A stretch of DNA of 64,000 nucleotides, taken from Glossina fuscipes (lineage: Eukaryota > Arthropoda > Insecta > Diptera > Glossinidae). Within the stretch, counting starts at the first letter, position 1. Each line of letters begins with the position of its first letter. Made by a program: the position numbers and the translations under genes. Positions 11,801 to 23,552 of the stretch are shown in pieces. The stretch covers positions 12,441,043-12,505,042 of the forward strand of contig NW_023998415.1 of NCBI RefSeq assembly GCF_014805625.2, read 5' to 3'. The notes beneath the pieces were generated by a model. That model was given only the letters and a program-made list of their open reading frames with translations. It ran no database searches and was not told where the DNA came from.

Positions 11801-12606
11801 TTAATGTACCTGATGTGTTGTTGAAGGGGGACTACTGGCAGGACTACGTCGCCCCGTACGGTCACGTGTGCCATTGCTATAATGGTAACTGCTGGTAGGA
11901 ACTGAAGACGATTGGGTGGCACCAAACATACGTAACACCTGCTCTGGTGATATAGGTCGCTTTTTATTGCCACCATTAACACCGGAGGCAGAGGATATCG
12001 CATATCTTGCTGCCGTCGAGGTAGGCAGTGCGCCACTCATATTGGCTAAATGACTAGCGGGCGATGACGATAGATAAGCAGAACCACGGCCTGGTAATGA
12101 ACCTCCTTTTGTTGCCACGCCTGCCGAATTGTAATAGTAGTGAGGTGAATGCGGTCGTTCTATAATCGTATACGATGTACCAGGTGGTGAATAATATAAA
12201 CCAGAGCGACCCGCTCGTAACGAGTTGGTACTGTTGCCGATACGTGAATTAACAGCGTAACTATTTGTTAAACCACTTACACCTGGCGGTGGTGTTGTCA
12301 TGCCATAGGTAGCGGCCGCAATATCTTCAGCTTCGTAACTGCTAGTTGTTGCACGCAAATGATGAGCCGTAAGACCAGCCGAACCGCCGGTCGGCACACT
12401 AGAGGATGAATGTGTGGAGGTCTGCTGCAGTATGCTAGGATGCAAAGATGAACTGTGCGCGGGTGGTGGTACATGATAGTAGCCACGCGAGCTCCATCGC
12501 GTAGGTCCAAGATCACATAATTCGGCATAGTCGTTGCCAGCAGCGCTCATTGTCGGGGGGTCGCCGTCGTATGGTACACCACCCCCAAGGCGCATTACAA
12601 CTCAGG
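2762..12606 (-). CDS. dysc: dyschronic/whirlin-like PDZ scaffold protein, 5' coding part (8 exons, runs off left edge)
   Basis: Eight minus-strand exons joined by GT-AG introns in matching phase give 659 residues without a stop. Residues 1-262 are Ser/Thr/Gly/Tyr-rich and probably disordered. PDZ1 is about 282-369, with carboxylate-binding loop GFGICVKGG. PDZ2 is about 448-530, with loop SLGLMIRGG. A helical harmonin-homology-like domain covers about 556-645. PDZ, PDZ, then harmonin domain is the order in whirlin and its fly counterpart Dyschronic. A third PDZ would lie off the left edge. In Drosophila, Dysc is a neuronal/synaptic scaffold that controls the Slowpoke BK channel and rhythmic locomotor activity (known for the family, not shown here). 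The ATG at 12595-12593 is chosen because an in-frame TGA lies just upstream in the same exon; the exon starts at a splice acceptor (12606), so non-coding 5' exons lie further right. No N-terminal first harmonin domain (HHD1 of vertebrate whirlin) is seen. Family assignment is firm; one-to-one orthology is inferred. Confidence 0.85.
2889..2999 (-). CDS. dysc: dysc coding exon 7 (harmonin-homology domain, second half)
   Basis: It encodes 37 codons: HTLVTEIRELIFPEDRTRYD, ELVYRRERDPYGSERVR. The E-I-R-x-L-I-x-P-x-D and R-x-D-x-L-V-x-R-R-E pattern is the second half of the whirlin harmonin-homology domain. The acceptor is TATTATTTAG and the donor GTGCGG|GTAAGT; phase 0 at both ends. Confidence 0.87.
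3084..3255 (-). CDS. dysc: dysc coding exon 6 (harmonin-homology domain, first half)
   Basis: It encodes RRKGQITAMVEEKARSLLPR followed by LSYYIAEYSAKAMTIDAFV and LLEMLDTYEK. This matches the helical harmonin-homology domain that follows PDZ2 in whirlin (MVEEKAR...L.YYL.EY pattern recalled from the family). The acceptor is ATTTATAG and the donor GAAAAG|GTAAAG; 172 bp, phase 2 in and phase 0 out. The downstream intron is 84 bp. Confidence 0.87.
3417..3737 (-). CDS. dysc: dysc coding exon 5 (PDZ2)
   Basis: This exon holds a complete PDZ domain: RRVELLIEPGQSLGLMIRGG, then DRAGLMVGDEILEVNGQSF, then DEAVSQLKYHKRMSLLIRDVG. It ends with a short linker containing EIEPWDAYSPTGTR. The acceptor is CTAATTGCAG and the donor ACAAG|GTAAGA; 321 bp, phase 2 in and phase 2 out. 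Confidence 0.9.
3823..4115 (-). CDS. dysc: dysc coding exon 4 (end of PDZ1 plus linker)
   Basis: It starts RCVQILKSSRQISMTVRSPP, the last helix and strand of PDZ1, then a Ser/Thr/Pro-rich linker ending SDRRDR. The acceptor is TTTCTTAACGCAG and the donor GATAG|GTAAGC. The 293 bp enter in phase 0 and leave in phase 2. The next intron is only 85 bp. Confidence 0.87.
4116..7079. other. dysc intron between coding exons 3 and 4
   Basis: This is AT-rich intron sequence. It holds (AT)n at 4360-4400, a (CT)n tract at 5871-5896, several poly(A/T) runs, and a GC-richer patch at about 5400-5950 with overlapping short open frames on both strands but no recognisable protein. No exon was supported by splice signals in the correct phase. 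Confidence 0.6.
7080..7210 (-). CDS. dysc: dysc coding exon 3 (core of PDZ1)
   Basis: It encodes LGVYISRIEENSIAERAGL, RPGDTILEVNG and NHEEALK, the classic PDZ core (A-x-x-A-G-L followed by G-D-x-I-L-x-V-N-G). The acceptor is TCGATATTAG, with a weak pyrimidine tract interrupted by (AT)n, and the donor is AAA|GTAAGT. Phase 1 in, phase 0 out; it joins seamlessly to the exons on both sides. Confidence 0.88.
8435..8662 (+). CDS. weak candidate: small secreted peptide
   Basis: From the second ATG (8435) the frame encodes 75 residues with a hydrophobic, signal-peptide-like start (MKLLSLFLLTTECAFL), followed by a polar tail with a Cys at SCMNG and a CC pair at NACCQLL. No family is recognised. It lies antisense inside a dysc intron. 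In AT-rich DNA a frame this short can occur by chance, and no promoter or intron structure supports it. Confidence 0.15.
   Translation: MKLLSLFLLTTECAFLQIQSVIGNRQQTDSCMNGESIEMPAKRQEYVNLIYKAFNACCQLLRSDEEIYSFVTLES
9472..9571. other. assembly gap (100 N)
   Basis: This is a run of exactly 100 N, preceded by an 18-base G tract and A-rich DNA and followed by an A tract. The fixed length suggests a placeholder rather than a measured gap. Confidence 0.97.
10038..10170 (-). CDS. dysc: dysc coding exon 2 (start of PDZ1)
   Basis: The acceptor is TTCTTGTTTAG and the donor CTCAG|GTGAGTG. The 133 bp enter in phase 0 and leave in phase 1. It encodes a basic linker (IYRDRDRSVPNIHEL) and then the first strands and ligand-binding loop of PDZ1 (HGFGICVKGGKDS). 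It is too short to stand out as an open frame and was found from splice signals and the fit to the next exon. Confidence 0.85.
10302..10333 (+). repeat. mariner left terminal inverted repeat
   Basis: These 32 bp are identical to the reverse complement of 11538-11569. They begin TTAGTTTGGGG next to the TA duplication. The first 30 bp recur alone at 62439-62468. Confidence 0.95.
10488..11516 (+). pseudogene. mariner transposase with two in-frame stop codons
   Basis: A single frame of 342 codons starts MEVNKEKIRYILQFFFDKGE. It has an N-terminal helix-turn-helix pair (to about residue 115), the WVPHQLT linker motif at 116-122, and all three catalytic aspartates: D153 in VTGDEKW, D238 in HQDNARPH and D273 in YSPDLAPSDYH. 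The last two are separated by 34 residues, the DD34D signature of mariner. Length matches the family (about 345). Codon 187 is TGA where the family has the second Trp of a WW pair, and codon 308 is TAG where a Gln-like residue is expected. The frame is otherwise unbroken, so this copy is recently dead. Sequence style fits the mellifera/cecropia side of mariner; the subfamily is an estimate. Confidence 0.93.
11538..11569 (-). repeat. mariner right terminal inverted repeat
   Basis: This is the perfect 32-bp inverted partner of the left repeat and ends CCCCAAACTAA directly before TA. Confidence 0.95.
11810..12595 (-). CDS. dysc: dysc coding exon 1 (initiator exon)
   Basis: This exon encodes 262 residues beginning MRLGGGVPYDGDPP and ending PPSTTHQ, then a CAG|GTACAT donor in phase 0. 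It is rich in Ser, Thr, Gly, Pro and Tyr, including a SPEQVLRMFGA segment, and has no recognisable fold. GC content is clearly above the flanking introns, as expected for coding DNA. The last 11 bp of 5' UTR (12596-12606) follow a TTTTGTAG acceptor. A second in-frame Met at residue 16 is an alternative start. Confidence 0.85.
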
Positions 12607-12626
12607 CTACAAAATTAAAAAAGATT

Positions 12627-12658
<32 letters not shown>

Positions 12659-15600
12659 AAATTAACAAATATTTAAAATTAAGAAAGAAAAAATACAAAT
12701 CACGTAACCTTTATAAGCACATTTTCTTAAATTATTTTTTGATTTACATCCTAATTTTGATAATTAACTGAACACTTTTTACTGACAGTAGCTTTTAAAG
12801 CAACGTATAAAATTTGTCTGCCCAATGTAACCGAAATATTAATGAATGCTTTTGGAAAAATTTAAAAGATATTGCGGAGGTTTTCCGTTTCCTCTTACTA
12901 TTATTATTATAATATAACTATTATTTGAACTAAAGAATGACTGAAAATAATTTATCGTTGCATTAAGTTGGTATTTGTGACTACGCTGCAAAAAAAAAAC
13001 AATTATATTTTTAGGATGAGTGTGTCAATTATGTGTGGGCAACGTCTACACCCAAGTACGAACGTAATATGCATATATAAATTTTTTCTTCAACGTCCTG
13101 GTGAACACTGTTACTTGTTGCATGCTTGTTACTCTACAGTGCTTTTCGCCCATGTCTTGTGCCGTAAAGAAATAATTTTTTCCAATGTCTTTTTGGTTAC
13201 TTTCAGAGCTTAATGTATGATTACCTAAAATATCTCATTTTAGCTTCGCTGGTATCTGTGAGGATATGATATTCGGATGAAATTATCGCATTTTGTGTTC
13301 GTCTCCGCCACTTTCCGTTTCTTGGTATAAATTTGTCACATTTTTCTTCTCAGAGTTTGCATTTCTGCATTGGAGTCGCGGTAAGTGACGAAATATTCTG
13401 ATATATATATATATGTATATATATATTATCCTGTTCTTTTTTTATTTGTTTTTTTTTTTTTTCTTTTTTTCATCCTTATGCCTATGCTGTTATATGTACA
13501 TGCGCGGTTACCCATGAGAATTGACTTCATATCAATTTGTTGTTTTGAATATTCATAGACGAGTTTGTCACTAGATACGTGTCAATTCACGCCCACAGAT
13601 ATGTATATACGTATGTGAAGCTGAAGTCACATTGCAAGCAACTTAATTTGCAATAATTTGCCTTTAATTTGGTTTGAGAAATGCTTAAATCATTTCTGTT
13701 ATATTAATGACCTCTTTATGTAGGCGGCTTGTCGTTCGGTTTCCCGTTTGCTAACTTGCCAATGCTCATTGACTAATTGTTAAACGGATGGGTAATTATA
13801 ATGTTTATAAAGAAGCTATCCTAATTCTAATAAGTATGTTTGTTTGTACCAGCGTATTTATATGGGTGTTTCATGCATGCTGGGCAAGATTATATACATC
13901 ATAGCACGTAGAGTAAGCGTAGAGTATCGAGTGAAAATATTTTAGAATCATTGTGTCTTCGCTAATGTTAATTAATGTTTCATCTTCTTCTTCTTGTAAG
14001 TTCAACGAGTCAACAACAGATGATGTAAAAAAGGTCCATCGTTAACAAAAAGTTCTGTATCTGGGCCTTAATAGTTTAGATTGCTGGTTAACATTAAATT
14101 CTTATGTTTATTTGTTGATGCTAGATGCCGCTTTTAATTAAATAGTTACCTCTTCTAACGTTTATGGGAAAGAGAATTAGAACAAAGCCAGTTGTAAAAT
14201 GTCTGCTATTAAGAGTCCAATTAGTCTAATCAGCATTTGCAAATTCATTTGTTGAGCGGTGTGCATCTTGAAAAAACATCCATTCAAAATTAAGTGTACT
14301 TTCTATGTAAGGAACTGCTCTGTTTACAGCAACGCAATGAGTCCTTCCACGTTCCTTGTTGAGTTTATGCAGATACTCTCTTGTATGAATTATATCCGGG
14401 CGATTTATATAAGCAACTTGCAATAGGCTTATAAGGCATGGATTCTTTTTCAATCTCTTTGATGTCATCATCAGCGATTGGCAAAAGTTTGCATCACAGC
14501 TTTCGATGTACAGCAAATATCGCCTATGATGCACTCACAGCTATTAGGGTTTGCTAATTCGTGGAATTTTCACGCACAAAATAAAATCCGATGTCAACAA
14601 TAAACGCAATTATTAACAGACATGCCTTGACTCATTTAACTCCTGCAGCTGAGTTTAAAACACCCAAACGTCCTTTTTTATATTGCCTCATTTTATAAAC
14701 AAAAAAAAAAAAAAAACATTGAAAACATCCATTTGTCCTATAGGAACTTTCGCGCAGTTCTTGGAACTATTATTGGGTTTGCTTCTTCAGCTTTATTGAA
14801 CGAAATTAGTTCATCATATGAACAGAAAATTTCGTCTTGTTCCTTAGTTATCAAGACAGTTTTTTAAACATCTTAACTTGATAGGGAAGATAGGTGAAAA
14901 ACGGCACTTCGACTTATGTTCATATATTCAAAAATCGGTATGTTTTTGAATCACAAGAGTATTCCACAAATTGTAGATCTTTATCTTCACAGTCTTTGCA
15001 TTTAAATGATAAATGATTTATTTTTCGTTTGAAGCAAACTTCACAAACATTTTCACTTTATGGAATCGTATCTACATTTTTCATATATGGAACACGACGA
15101 CGTTTAAGCTTAAAATGTCATATGTTGTAATCGAAATTCTTCATTGCTTACTATTTTCAGTGTGCTTTGTTCAACTTTGTTCAACTTGCCTAAACCATTT
15201 ATATTCATATTTTATAGTATAACGTCGTTCTTAGATATGGTAACTTTGCGTCCCTTGGCATCGACGATGATTGTGATGTGACCACAATTCACAAAGCTTG
15301 AAATCGACAGTAACTAATGATAAATAAGTATAAATATGGATATAGCATATTCAACAACATATCTCTTTTTTCCAATTAGACTCTTTTATTGATATGTCCT
15401 ATAGAGTTTCCAGGTATCGTGACCTACCTAACCACACCTAAGTTTGTTCCACTTCTTCTGATTGTTCTAGATTGCCGTCTCTTCGAATGTATGGCTTCCC
15501 CACTAGAGTAAAATGCTTGCTTCTCGATTGCTGTTTATTCCGTGCCAGGATCATCTGGCCCATGGTCAGCAGATTAGATATTCGTCCCAAAGATGTCGAT

Positions 15601-18600
15601 CCCTATTATCATCAGTTATTATGCCAATTGTTGCCATACTAATATTCACGAATTCTTCCATCGATTCACAGCCTTCTATTTTCGTTGTAGTCAGCTTTCG
15701 CAATAGGCATATATAATAGGCGGGTCAGATCCGAATCTTGAAGAGATTTTTCTACATTTATTTACGTTTGCATAGCTGTCTCGGCTTTCTAAACATGCTT
15801 ATATAAAATGGATCTACAAATACACTAGCCGACGGATGATAAAGGTTTTCGCGTCATCCTCTTCGTGACCGACAAATTTCCATTTCTTCCATTTATCATA
15901 TCAATTTGGAAGTTTTTCAATTTGTCGTAATTTGATTTCGTAACTTCTTCCAATAGGTCCAGCGAGAAATTAACTACTAAGCAACTTTTAAAATTGCTAA
16001 GGTGATAACAATGCATACACAAAGGTATATTTTCCTAGTTCTCAAATCGAACTTGAAACTAGTCCTGATCTGCTCAAAAATTACTACTACTAATACCACA
16101 GTTTATTAGAACAAGAGCAATTGTCACCATTAAGCAGACGCAAGGTGGTTTCGGAGTTTTTGAGATAGACAATAGTTCTACAATACAACCTATGGCCTTG
16201 AGCACGCATTGCCATCGTTGTGACTTTGAAATGCTTCACTTGTACTTTAGACAAACTGGCTGCAATAGTGAATTAATGATTTATTAAGAAGTTTCCCATA
16301 CGTTAAAAGAATTTTGTAAAGATGAAGAAACTTGGCACCCCTGAACGACTTCATTTGACCTTAAATATTTTATGTATTTTTCTTTTTCCCTCAGCCATCT
16401 TTATCATGACATTCGTTGGCGATAGTTTATTAAAAACAATAAATTTCAGTAATTTTTCCTCCAAAAAAAAAAAAAAGAAAAAGACGCCGTAACCAAATTT
16501 GCGAGATGCCTTCAATTATTTAATACCCGTTACTATTTTGTATATTAGGCTATATATGAAGTTTTTAAAGAGCCTTTTTGGGATCACATGGCATAAGTAT
16601 TAACTACACCGTAAGTAAATAAAATAACTTAATAAAAATTATGGACTTGGCCGTTGTTGTTAGACTTTTTTCGGGACCCAAGCGTGGCAATAAGATTCAA
16701 TATTCACGCACATCATCACTAATATGTAACATTACAAATTTCATACGCATACTTCAATCGAATCGATCTGCTCGTAGAGATTAGAGAGACTATTGATAAT
16801 TCATAATTAAAGATAATTCGTTCAACTTTTTATAAGAATTTCCGTTAGACCGAATGACTGGCAGAGGTCGAAAATAGTGTGTGTATTGCAATTTCATCAA
16901 TTCAAAATATTTTGCCTTTTTTCGTTCAACAATAGAATTATATAACATTCAACGTTGCGATATTGAATAAATGTTGAAATTTTGGACATATATAAAACTA
17001 ACTGTATACACTGTTAGCGATATTTATCAGAAATTAATCACTCAAAAAGCTCACCTAATTAGTAAAACTCCCCTATCTAGCAATGGCGGTAAATGTTACA
17101 TTTGCGGATATTTTTACTTCGTAGACATATGCGTTAGGAATTCTATAAATATCTGTATTCTGTAGTTATTAACAATGGAATAAACTTAGTTAAGTCCCTT
17201 TATGGTTTATTTGAAAGAATAAATTTAATCATAAATTTGGTACTCTTGGTACTCTTTTCGACTGAAGCTGCTAAAGGATATTTTCCCCCTTTATTGAAAT
17301 GGTATTCGTTTTTGCCCTTTTGCGTAGATAAAAACTTTCAAAATTAAATATGATTTTAATTGTTTCTTTAGGTTCTTCCGAAGGTTTTGCCGACAAGACA
17401 AAATATGTTTTTCCCCTTGAACATTCTGATGTCCGAAAGGCATCTAGATCAAAGCAATATTTCAATAACTTCACTAACAGCTAAATGCTCTTTAAAATAG
17501 ATGTACAAAAAACTTTTATTAAATCACTTATCCATGGAAGAAATTTCGCTTAAACTAGAAAATATTTCTTTCCGCTTATTAATGGTAATACATTTATTGT
17601 AAAAATGCAAAACAAAAATAATTTTCAAATTCAGTTCAATTGAATAACAATAATTTATCATCCAGTGTGGAATCTTGAAATACGCAGATATTAAACCTAT
17701 AAAACTTTATTGATTGCTTTAATAGTTCTTTAATAGGCTAGCGTTCAGTTTTCTTCTTTTTTTTTTCTTACAGCATGTAGAGCACACGAAAATTAATTAT
17801 AAATATCTTCAATTATCCCACACAATATAGTTAAACATTCAAAGACACTTTTAAGTTTATATTTAGAAAAAAATTTCTCGGTGCTTTGTTGCCCAAAATA
17901 ATAGAAAAATAAGGAGCCTAAAAATATTCTCCATTTTACAAACTAATCATGTTTCCGATAAAATCATTTCAAATATTCAACATTGACTTTATTGAATATT
18001 TTCGTTTTTATTCGAAGAGCGATTAAAACGCGATTTAAGAATAGATTAAATTCGTAAAGTAGTTTCTTGAAGAATTGAATGAACCCTTTCGAAATCATTT
18101 GATATATGAATCAATCAAAGTTTCCAACACGAAATTCAAATAAAGTTAATTAAAGCGGCTCTAATTTGTCTAAATTAAAATATGTTTTGTCTAAAAACCG
18201 AAACTCCTCAATGGAGCAAGAAAGGTTACATTTCTTTAAAAATTTAATAGAATTTAATCAGTTTATCGTCTTAAGTAAATACGATAAAAAGCCGGCAAAG
18301 CTCTCTGCTTCTATTTCGATAGCCATTAGGTAACTGGATCGATGTGGCTATATCACCGCAAATTTGTTGGCTGATCCGCGTATTTCTTCGCACAAGAAAT
18401 ACCTCGATTTTTCTATGTGTCTTAGACGGCAAAAATCAGTGTGTTATATAAAAATCGTGAACTTTTGAATTATTAAGAAGAAACTGGACATAAAATGTTA
18501 AAGTTTTTATTTAATTTAAGATTAACAAGATATATGTCAAATATCAAGATTCTATATTAATTTTTAGCGGACGGACGTGAATAACTTCTTCTTTTTTTTT

Positions 18601-20384
18601 CTTTGAATACAAAATGACATTATGTGGCCCTTTTGATTAACAGATATCTTGCTTTTTATAACTTTATGGTTTTGTCCATTGTGGCTTTTAATTGCAACTA
18701 AATAACATAGATAGATAAATAGATAGATAATAGATAGCATAAAAGGGTAGTTGCCATCATTAATTGCCAAATTGGATGAAAAAATGAGGGCTACACGTGT
18801 AAATAGCGTATCGCAACAACAACTGACTTTTGAAAATCTTTCTTGCTTTCCTGATTAAACCAAGCAATTTTGCTTATTATTAACAAAGCCAATAGGCGTA
18901 AAGAGCGCTTCTTCGTTAGTGAGAACTTTGCGAGACAATCTTCGTCATGTCTATATTATTGAAGAACGATTGATGTCCGGCTTAAGTTCTTAAATTAATG
19001 TGATTTTTTTACAGACGCAATTTCAAGGAAAGCTGGACGGCCCAGAGACTAACGATATCATAAATTTCATTATTACCCTATGTTTTCTTCGCTTTCGCGG
19101 AAACTACCAATTCAAAGCTTTTCGAAAGACTTTTTGTGAAATTCACGACGATTCATATATTGACAATTTAGAAACATTGTTGAACATTGTATACGTTTCT
19201 CCATAATTAAGTTGTACAGTTTGACAGGTTGAGACGTGAAAATAAATTTGAAGTAAATATTATAACATGACCTCAAAACGTTCAAGTGAATATGGAGTGC
19301 CTCTTTTAGGAGACGCTATATAAATATTCTAATCTATTTGATGCGCACTTCAATGCATTACACGGAGAATGCAGATACTACTCACTACATCACTTCATTT
19401 CAGTACCGACCGAGTATAAAGCCTGCGCAATTGTTATATATTCATTTGCAATATCGCTCATCAAAGGCAAATGTGTGCGTTATTTATTTCTTATCCGCTT
19501 GTGCTGACATGAAAGACAAGAGGAAAACCAAACAAAATAAAAAACAAAAAAAAACAAAAAATTAAATAAATGTCCTTATAAAACATATTAAATGTTCTCT
19601 TGTTGTGTATTTCATATTTCCATTTTACAATTTTACTAGTACACCGCTTCTAATAGCCCGATTCTTTTGACAATATTAAAAGGTTGTTTTCGCTAAACCT
19701 TTAAAAAAAAAAAAAAAATGTCATAAAATTAATAATTTACCTGATGCGGCTTGTTTATGCAAATATAATTAAGCCGTTTACTTTATTACATGCAATATAT
19801 TTCAATTTGCATACATTGTTATGCAGGACAAAAGTTAAAAGAATTTAATTATTCAAATTATTTTCTGGTTCACTTTTTATACTATCAACAATAGAAGAAC
19901 AGGAACAACTCATACGGCTTAGTCCGATAAATGGGTTCATTAAGTTGAACTATATAAGACGATACAGCCTACAAGGTAAAGCGATACAAATGCATTAACT
20001 CTAAATTGAATGAAGAACATAATAAAAATGATATAAAAACAAGTTAAAACGTTATAACCGAATAAGAAAGATTATGAAGTACCCTACATAACATCATCTA
20101 ATACAATTATGTATAATAATGTATCTGAACCATAAAATATATGAAAAATTATAACTTGTCTTACTGTATAAAACTGTGAGGAGAAGCGCAAAAAGAGGAC
20201 CTTTGTATTCCAAACTTAGCGTAGTAAATATATATATATATATATATATGTGAAATTAATGTTTTGTACCCAAAAACCGATTGAACGACAGCAGACAAAC
20301 AAAACGCTGATGAATAGACGGAGAGGCATTCTTAAATTTATTCAGAAACTCTCGTTCTAAATAGAAAGGTATAATAAGATGTAA
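12607..20384. other. long AT-rich non-coding stretch (5' dysc intron or intergenic)
   Basis: The stretch opens with (TTTA)n at 12630-12656 inside the intron upstream of the first coding exon. Other landmarks are poly(A/T) runs, (AT)n at about 13400-13425 and a GATA-type microsatellite at 18708-18735. Scattered short open frames show no recognisable domains or splice structure. A weak TATA plus initiator plus splice-donor arrangement lies at 13326-13386. Confidence 0.6.
13326..13386 (+). promoter_or_regulatory. weak candidate promoter with short first exon
   Basis: The sequence has TATAAAT at 13326-13332, an initiator-like TCAGAG with A at 13352, and a strong splice donor GCG|GTAAGT at 13381. 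The TATA-to-start distance of about 26 bp is slightly short of the usual 30. No downstream exon could be assigned, so this may be coincidence. Confidence 0.2.
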
Positions 20385-20537
20385 TCCGCCAGAGTAGCCG
20401 AAGGCGAGGAATCTCGACTAGCAAGTCAATGGTCGTGGGTTCGAATCGCAAGTACGGTAGAGTTTTTAATAAAAGCCGATAGCCTTAGATGCTAGTGCTT
20501 TTAAGAGTTTAGTCTTAGAATTTATTTCTCTGGCGAA

Positions 20538-20568
<31 letters not shown>

Positions 20569-20691
20569 TGTAGATAGGCCTACAGTAAAGTCCTCGTTAA
20601 TGTTGCTTGCGTCCGCACAAACTGAATATACTTGTACCAACAGTGTTGTAGTGTATAAATACGCAAGCGTCCTAAATAAATAATAATAATG
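20385..20691 (+). mobile_element. tRNA-derived SINE-like element
   Basis: A polymerase III A-box-like sequence (TAGCCGAAGGCG, 20395-20406) is followed 43 bp later by a near-perfect B box (GGTTCGAATCG, 20438-20448). The spacing is that of a tRNA gene, and the tract TGGTCGTGGGTTCGAATC resembles serine-type tRNAs. The anticodon stem is imperfect and there is no 3' acceptor pairing, so it is not a working tRNA. It is followed by a tRNA-unrelated body, an AAT-repeat tail (20538-20568), more unique sequence and a second short AAT tail (about 20679-20691). Head, body and simple-repeat tail is SINE architecture. Exact ends and target duplication were not found. Confidence 0.6.
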
Positions 20692-22227
20692 TAAGAAGTT
20701 TCTAAAAAGGAGAGGAGAAATAAGCTACACGAAGAATATATAACAACGAGATAGATATATGAAAGCTAAGCTCAGTCCCAACAGCGAACATTTACTGCAC
20801 CTAGCAAGAAATGTATATTTTATTTTCGGATCAATAAAAGAGACGAAAAGTATAGAGAAGACAAGTTTAGTCTTTGATCAATTATCCAACATAATCAAAA
20901 TGCTTCATCTGAACTCTCTCTTAATTTCTTCTTAAAATCTGTGCAACTTGGAATTTTCATGATGGAAGACGATGTTTGTGTTTGCTATTGATGAACATTG
21001 CATGCTTCATTTTACTTAGGCATTTTAACTGCATTAGTTGCTGATTGTAGAGAGAATGTATTCAATAACGAGGCCAGCTCGAAGCGGCTCATTACAACCA
21101 CAAACCAAGTTATGCGCCGTCAAAATTTGTTAACACATTATTTTCGTATGCAAATCATATCTCATCACTTGCTACCAGTCTCTTCAAAAATGGATAGAAA
21201 TTCGTTCCTAAACATTTTTCACAATTAAATACGCTACTCAAACACCCAAACTTAAGCATATGCTTTAAAGTTATTTTTTGGTCATAGTTTACTGCTGGTT
21301 TTCCAAAATATGTTGAAAAATTTCATCGGCTTATTTAAATCGAGTGACGCGTCTTCAGTTCAATACTGAAGAAGCGGAAACGAACAAACTATTTACGATA
21401 TATAACATAATATAAATAATAAGCGATTTTTTTTTTTTTTTTTGAGAATTAGGGTTCGAAACGATATTGCTCTTGAGTAAGTTCATAAATTCGCGGACGT
21501 GAATGCTATAGCATTAATTTTCATTCTGATTCAAAACGTCATGAATTCTATAGCATTCAAGATTTAAAGTCGATTATGTATATTTTATTTTATATATATA
21601 ACTTTAACATATTCATAATTATTTGTTAAAAAATTGTAATTTTACATTCGTGGATGTTATCGCATTCGTTACATATATATATATATATATGCAATTATAT
21701 TATGGCTAGACCTACGAAGTATTTTTAATTAGATTTCGGATATCGCAAATAGTTTTAAAATATATTGCATGCTATTTTTGCATCTCACTGAAATTTTTAC
21801 CGTCCGCGAACATGTTAACAAATGTTATAATTTTTTTTTCTTTTAATACACTCTGAGCTGTCACCTTTCGCACGCAATGTAATATACATCGATACAATTA
21901 ATATCACAAAAGTTCAAGAAAGCCATCTAATAAGGCAAACGCATTGAAAGTTGTGGACTCTCCTGTTGATTGAAATCAGTTCCAAGATATTTTAATATCA
22001 GACGCAATTGAACAATCAAAAAAAAAGTGCCATTACCGATTATGTTATGCTTAAGGTGAATTTGAATGAATAGTGACGTCATTCTAAACTCTAAAATTAA
22101 TTTAATTAAATTTGTTTGGCGTAGTTTCACTTATTTTCATTTTTTTTTTTTTTTTTGTCTTTTCAATGGAACGGAAGGTAATGGTATAATAATATTCGTG
22201 GCGGTTATTAAGCATTTAGTTAAGTAT

Positions 22228-22262
<35 letters not shown>

Positions 22263-23552
22263 TTGACAAGTAGTAAACACCCCGGAGATGTGATGGGGGC
22301 TATACGGTCGGTTAGTGTAACTGATGTAAATATGAATTTAAGAAAATGACTTAGTAAACCACGGGATTAATTTTAAAAATACATTGATTTGCATGTGATT
22401 GGCAAGTAGTTGAATGAAAACTTTCGACCAAAAACAGAGAGGCAACAGAAGCAACAATTTTTTTTTAATGAACTTTATTATACCCACCACTGTAAGATGA
22501 GGGTATACTCGCTTTGCTTTTTTTCCGTAATGTATTTAACACCCAAAAGGAAGCTTCCAAGATATATATATATATATACAATTTTGATCAGCGTGAATTT
22601 CTGAATTGATTTGGCCATGTCTGTCCGTCCGTCCGTATGTCTCTATGATGTGTGGTGTTGGTTGGTTGGTTGCAAAAATGAAGATATCGACTCCAAATTT
22701 AGTTGAAATATTGCAAGTTTCTTCGCGCAAGTTGGCATTGAATATGGGCCAAATCAGTTGGAGCGGAAGCGCGCAATGGAGCGTAAACTGAACGTATCTC
22801 CTTTTTTTTTTTTTTAACAACATTTTTTAGATTTTTGCTTGTTTCTCGGAAATTATAAAAGTTAGAAGACTGAAATTTGCCACATTTACTTTACAAAGCA
22901 CTCTACTCCTTACGTGCAAAAATGACACCATGCCCACTCAAGGTTGCAAGCGAAACTGAATGTTTAAAACTAGTTTGAACATTCCTTAAATGAAGATATA
23001 TTATCTGCTTAAAAATGGGCTAATTTTAAAATGAATTTGATAAGACAACACGATTAGCTTTTTCTTAATAATACTAACTATATGGGTAATCAAATAAAAG
23101 AACTTGGCAAGTAGAATGCGAATAGTGATGGGTATGCGAGATTCGACTCCGACGAATTAACTTTCTTAGTTGTTTTTTTTTTTTTCCTTTTTTAATTAAC
23201 TTATTAATAAATACATGTTGAATAACCTCTTCGAACATATTATTATTGCATTAAGTTTTCTCGCTTCGCAGCAGACTGTCAAAAAACACTCTTTTTCGCT
23301 TGTAAAGAATTGTTTATCCTGGAATAAATTGTTTGTAAAACGAATCTTATTCAACGTACCGGTATTTTAAAAAAGTGCATTAAAAAACTAGAAAAACTTT
23401 AAGATCGTTCATCATCCATCACATAATAGGTAGTTGTCGGTTAAACTTCAATTATGTCTTCTTTATAAATTTGCAAAATCATTAAAATAATTGTGTCTCT
23501 GTTTCCTTATATTTTTCAAAATTTTACGGAACTAAAACCAACAAATAAAAGA
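20692..23552. other. non-coding stretch with (AT)n and a dispersed repeat
   Basis: The stretch contains poly(T) runs, (AT)n at 21672-21691 and 22229-22262, and a dispersed repeat at about 22480-23175 (separate entry). Copies of a short motif around GAATGCTATAGCATT or GAATTCTATAGCATTC occur at 21500-21560. No gene is recognised. Confidence 0.55.
22480..23175 (+). repeat. dispersed fly repeat with TATACCC end
   Basis: It starts TTATACCCACCACTGTAAGA followed by GAGGGTATACT, contains (AT)n then GATCAGCGTGAATTTCTGA, GGCCATGTCTGTCCGTCCGT, and ends near GATGGGTATGCGAGATTCG. The last part matches GATGGGTATGCAAAATTCGG at about 31088-31110, a second, shorter copy. Short frames inside are shadows. It is probably a non-autonomous transposon relic. 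Confidence 0.5.

Noticed and set aside
14226..14534. 102-codon minus-strand open frame (contains YINRPDIIHTREYLHKLN)
   Set aside because: It is somewhat protein-like, but no family, splice partner or promoter could be identified.
20385..20460. Functional tRNA gene
   Set aside because: The A and B boxes are present but the anticodon stem is imperfect and no acceptor stem pairs, so it was treated as a SINE head.
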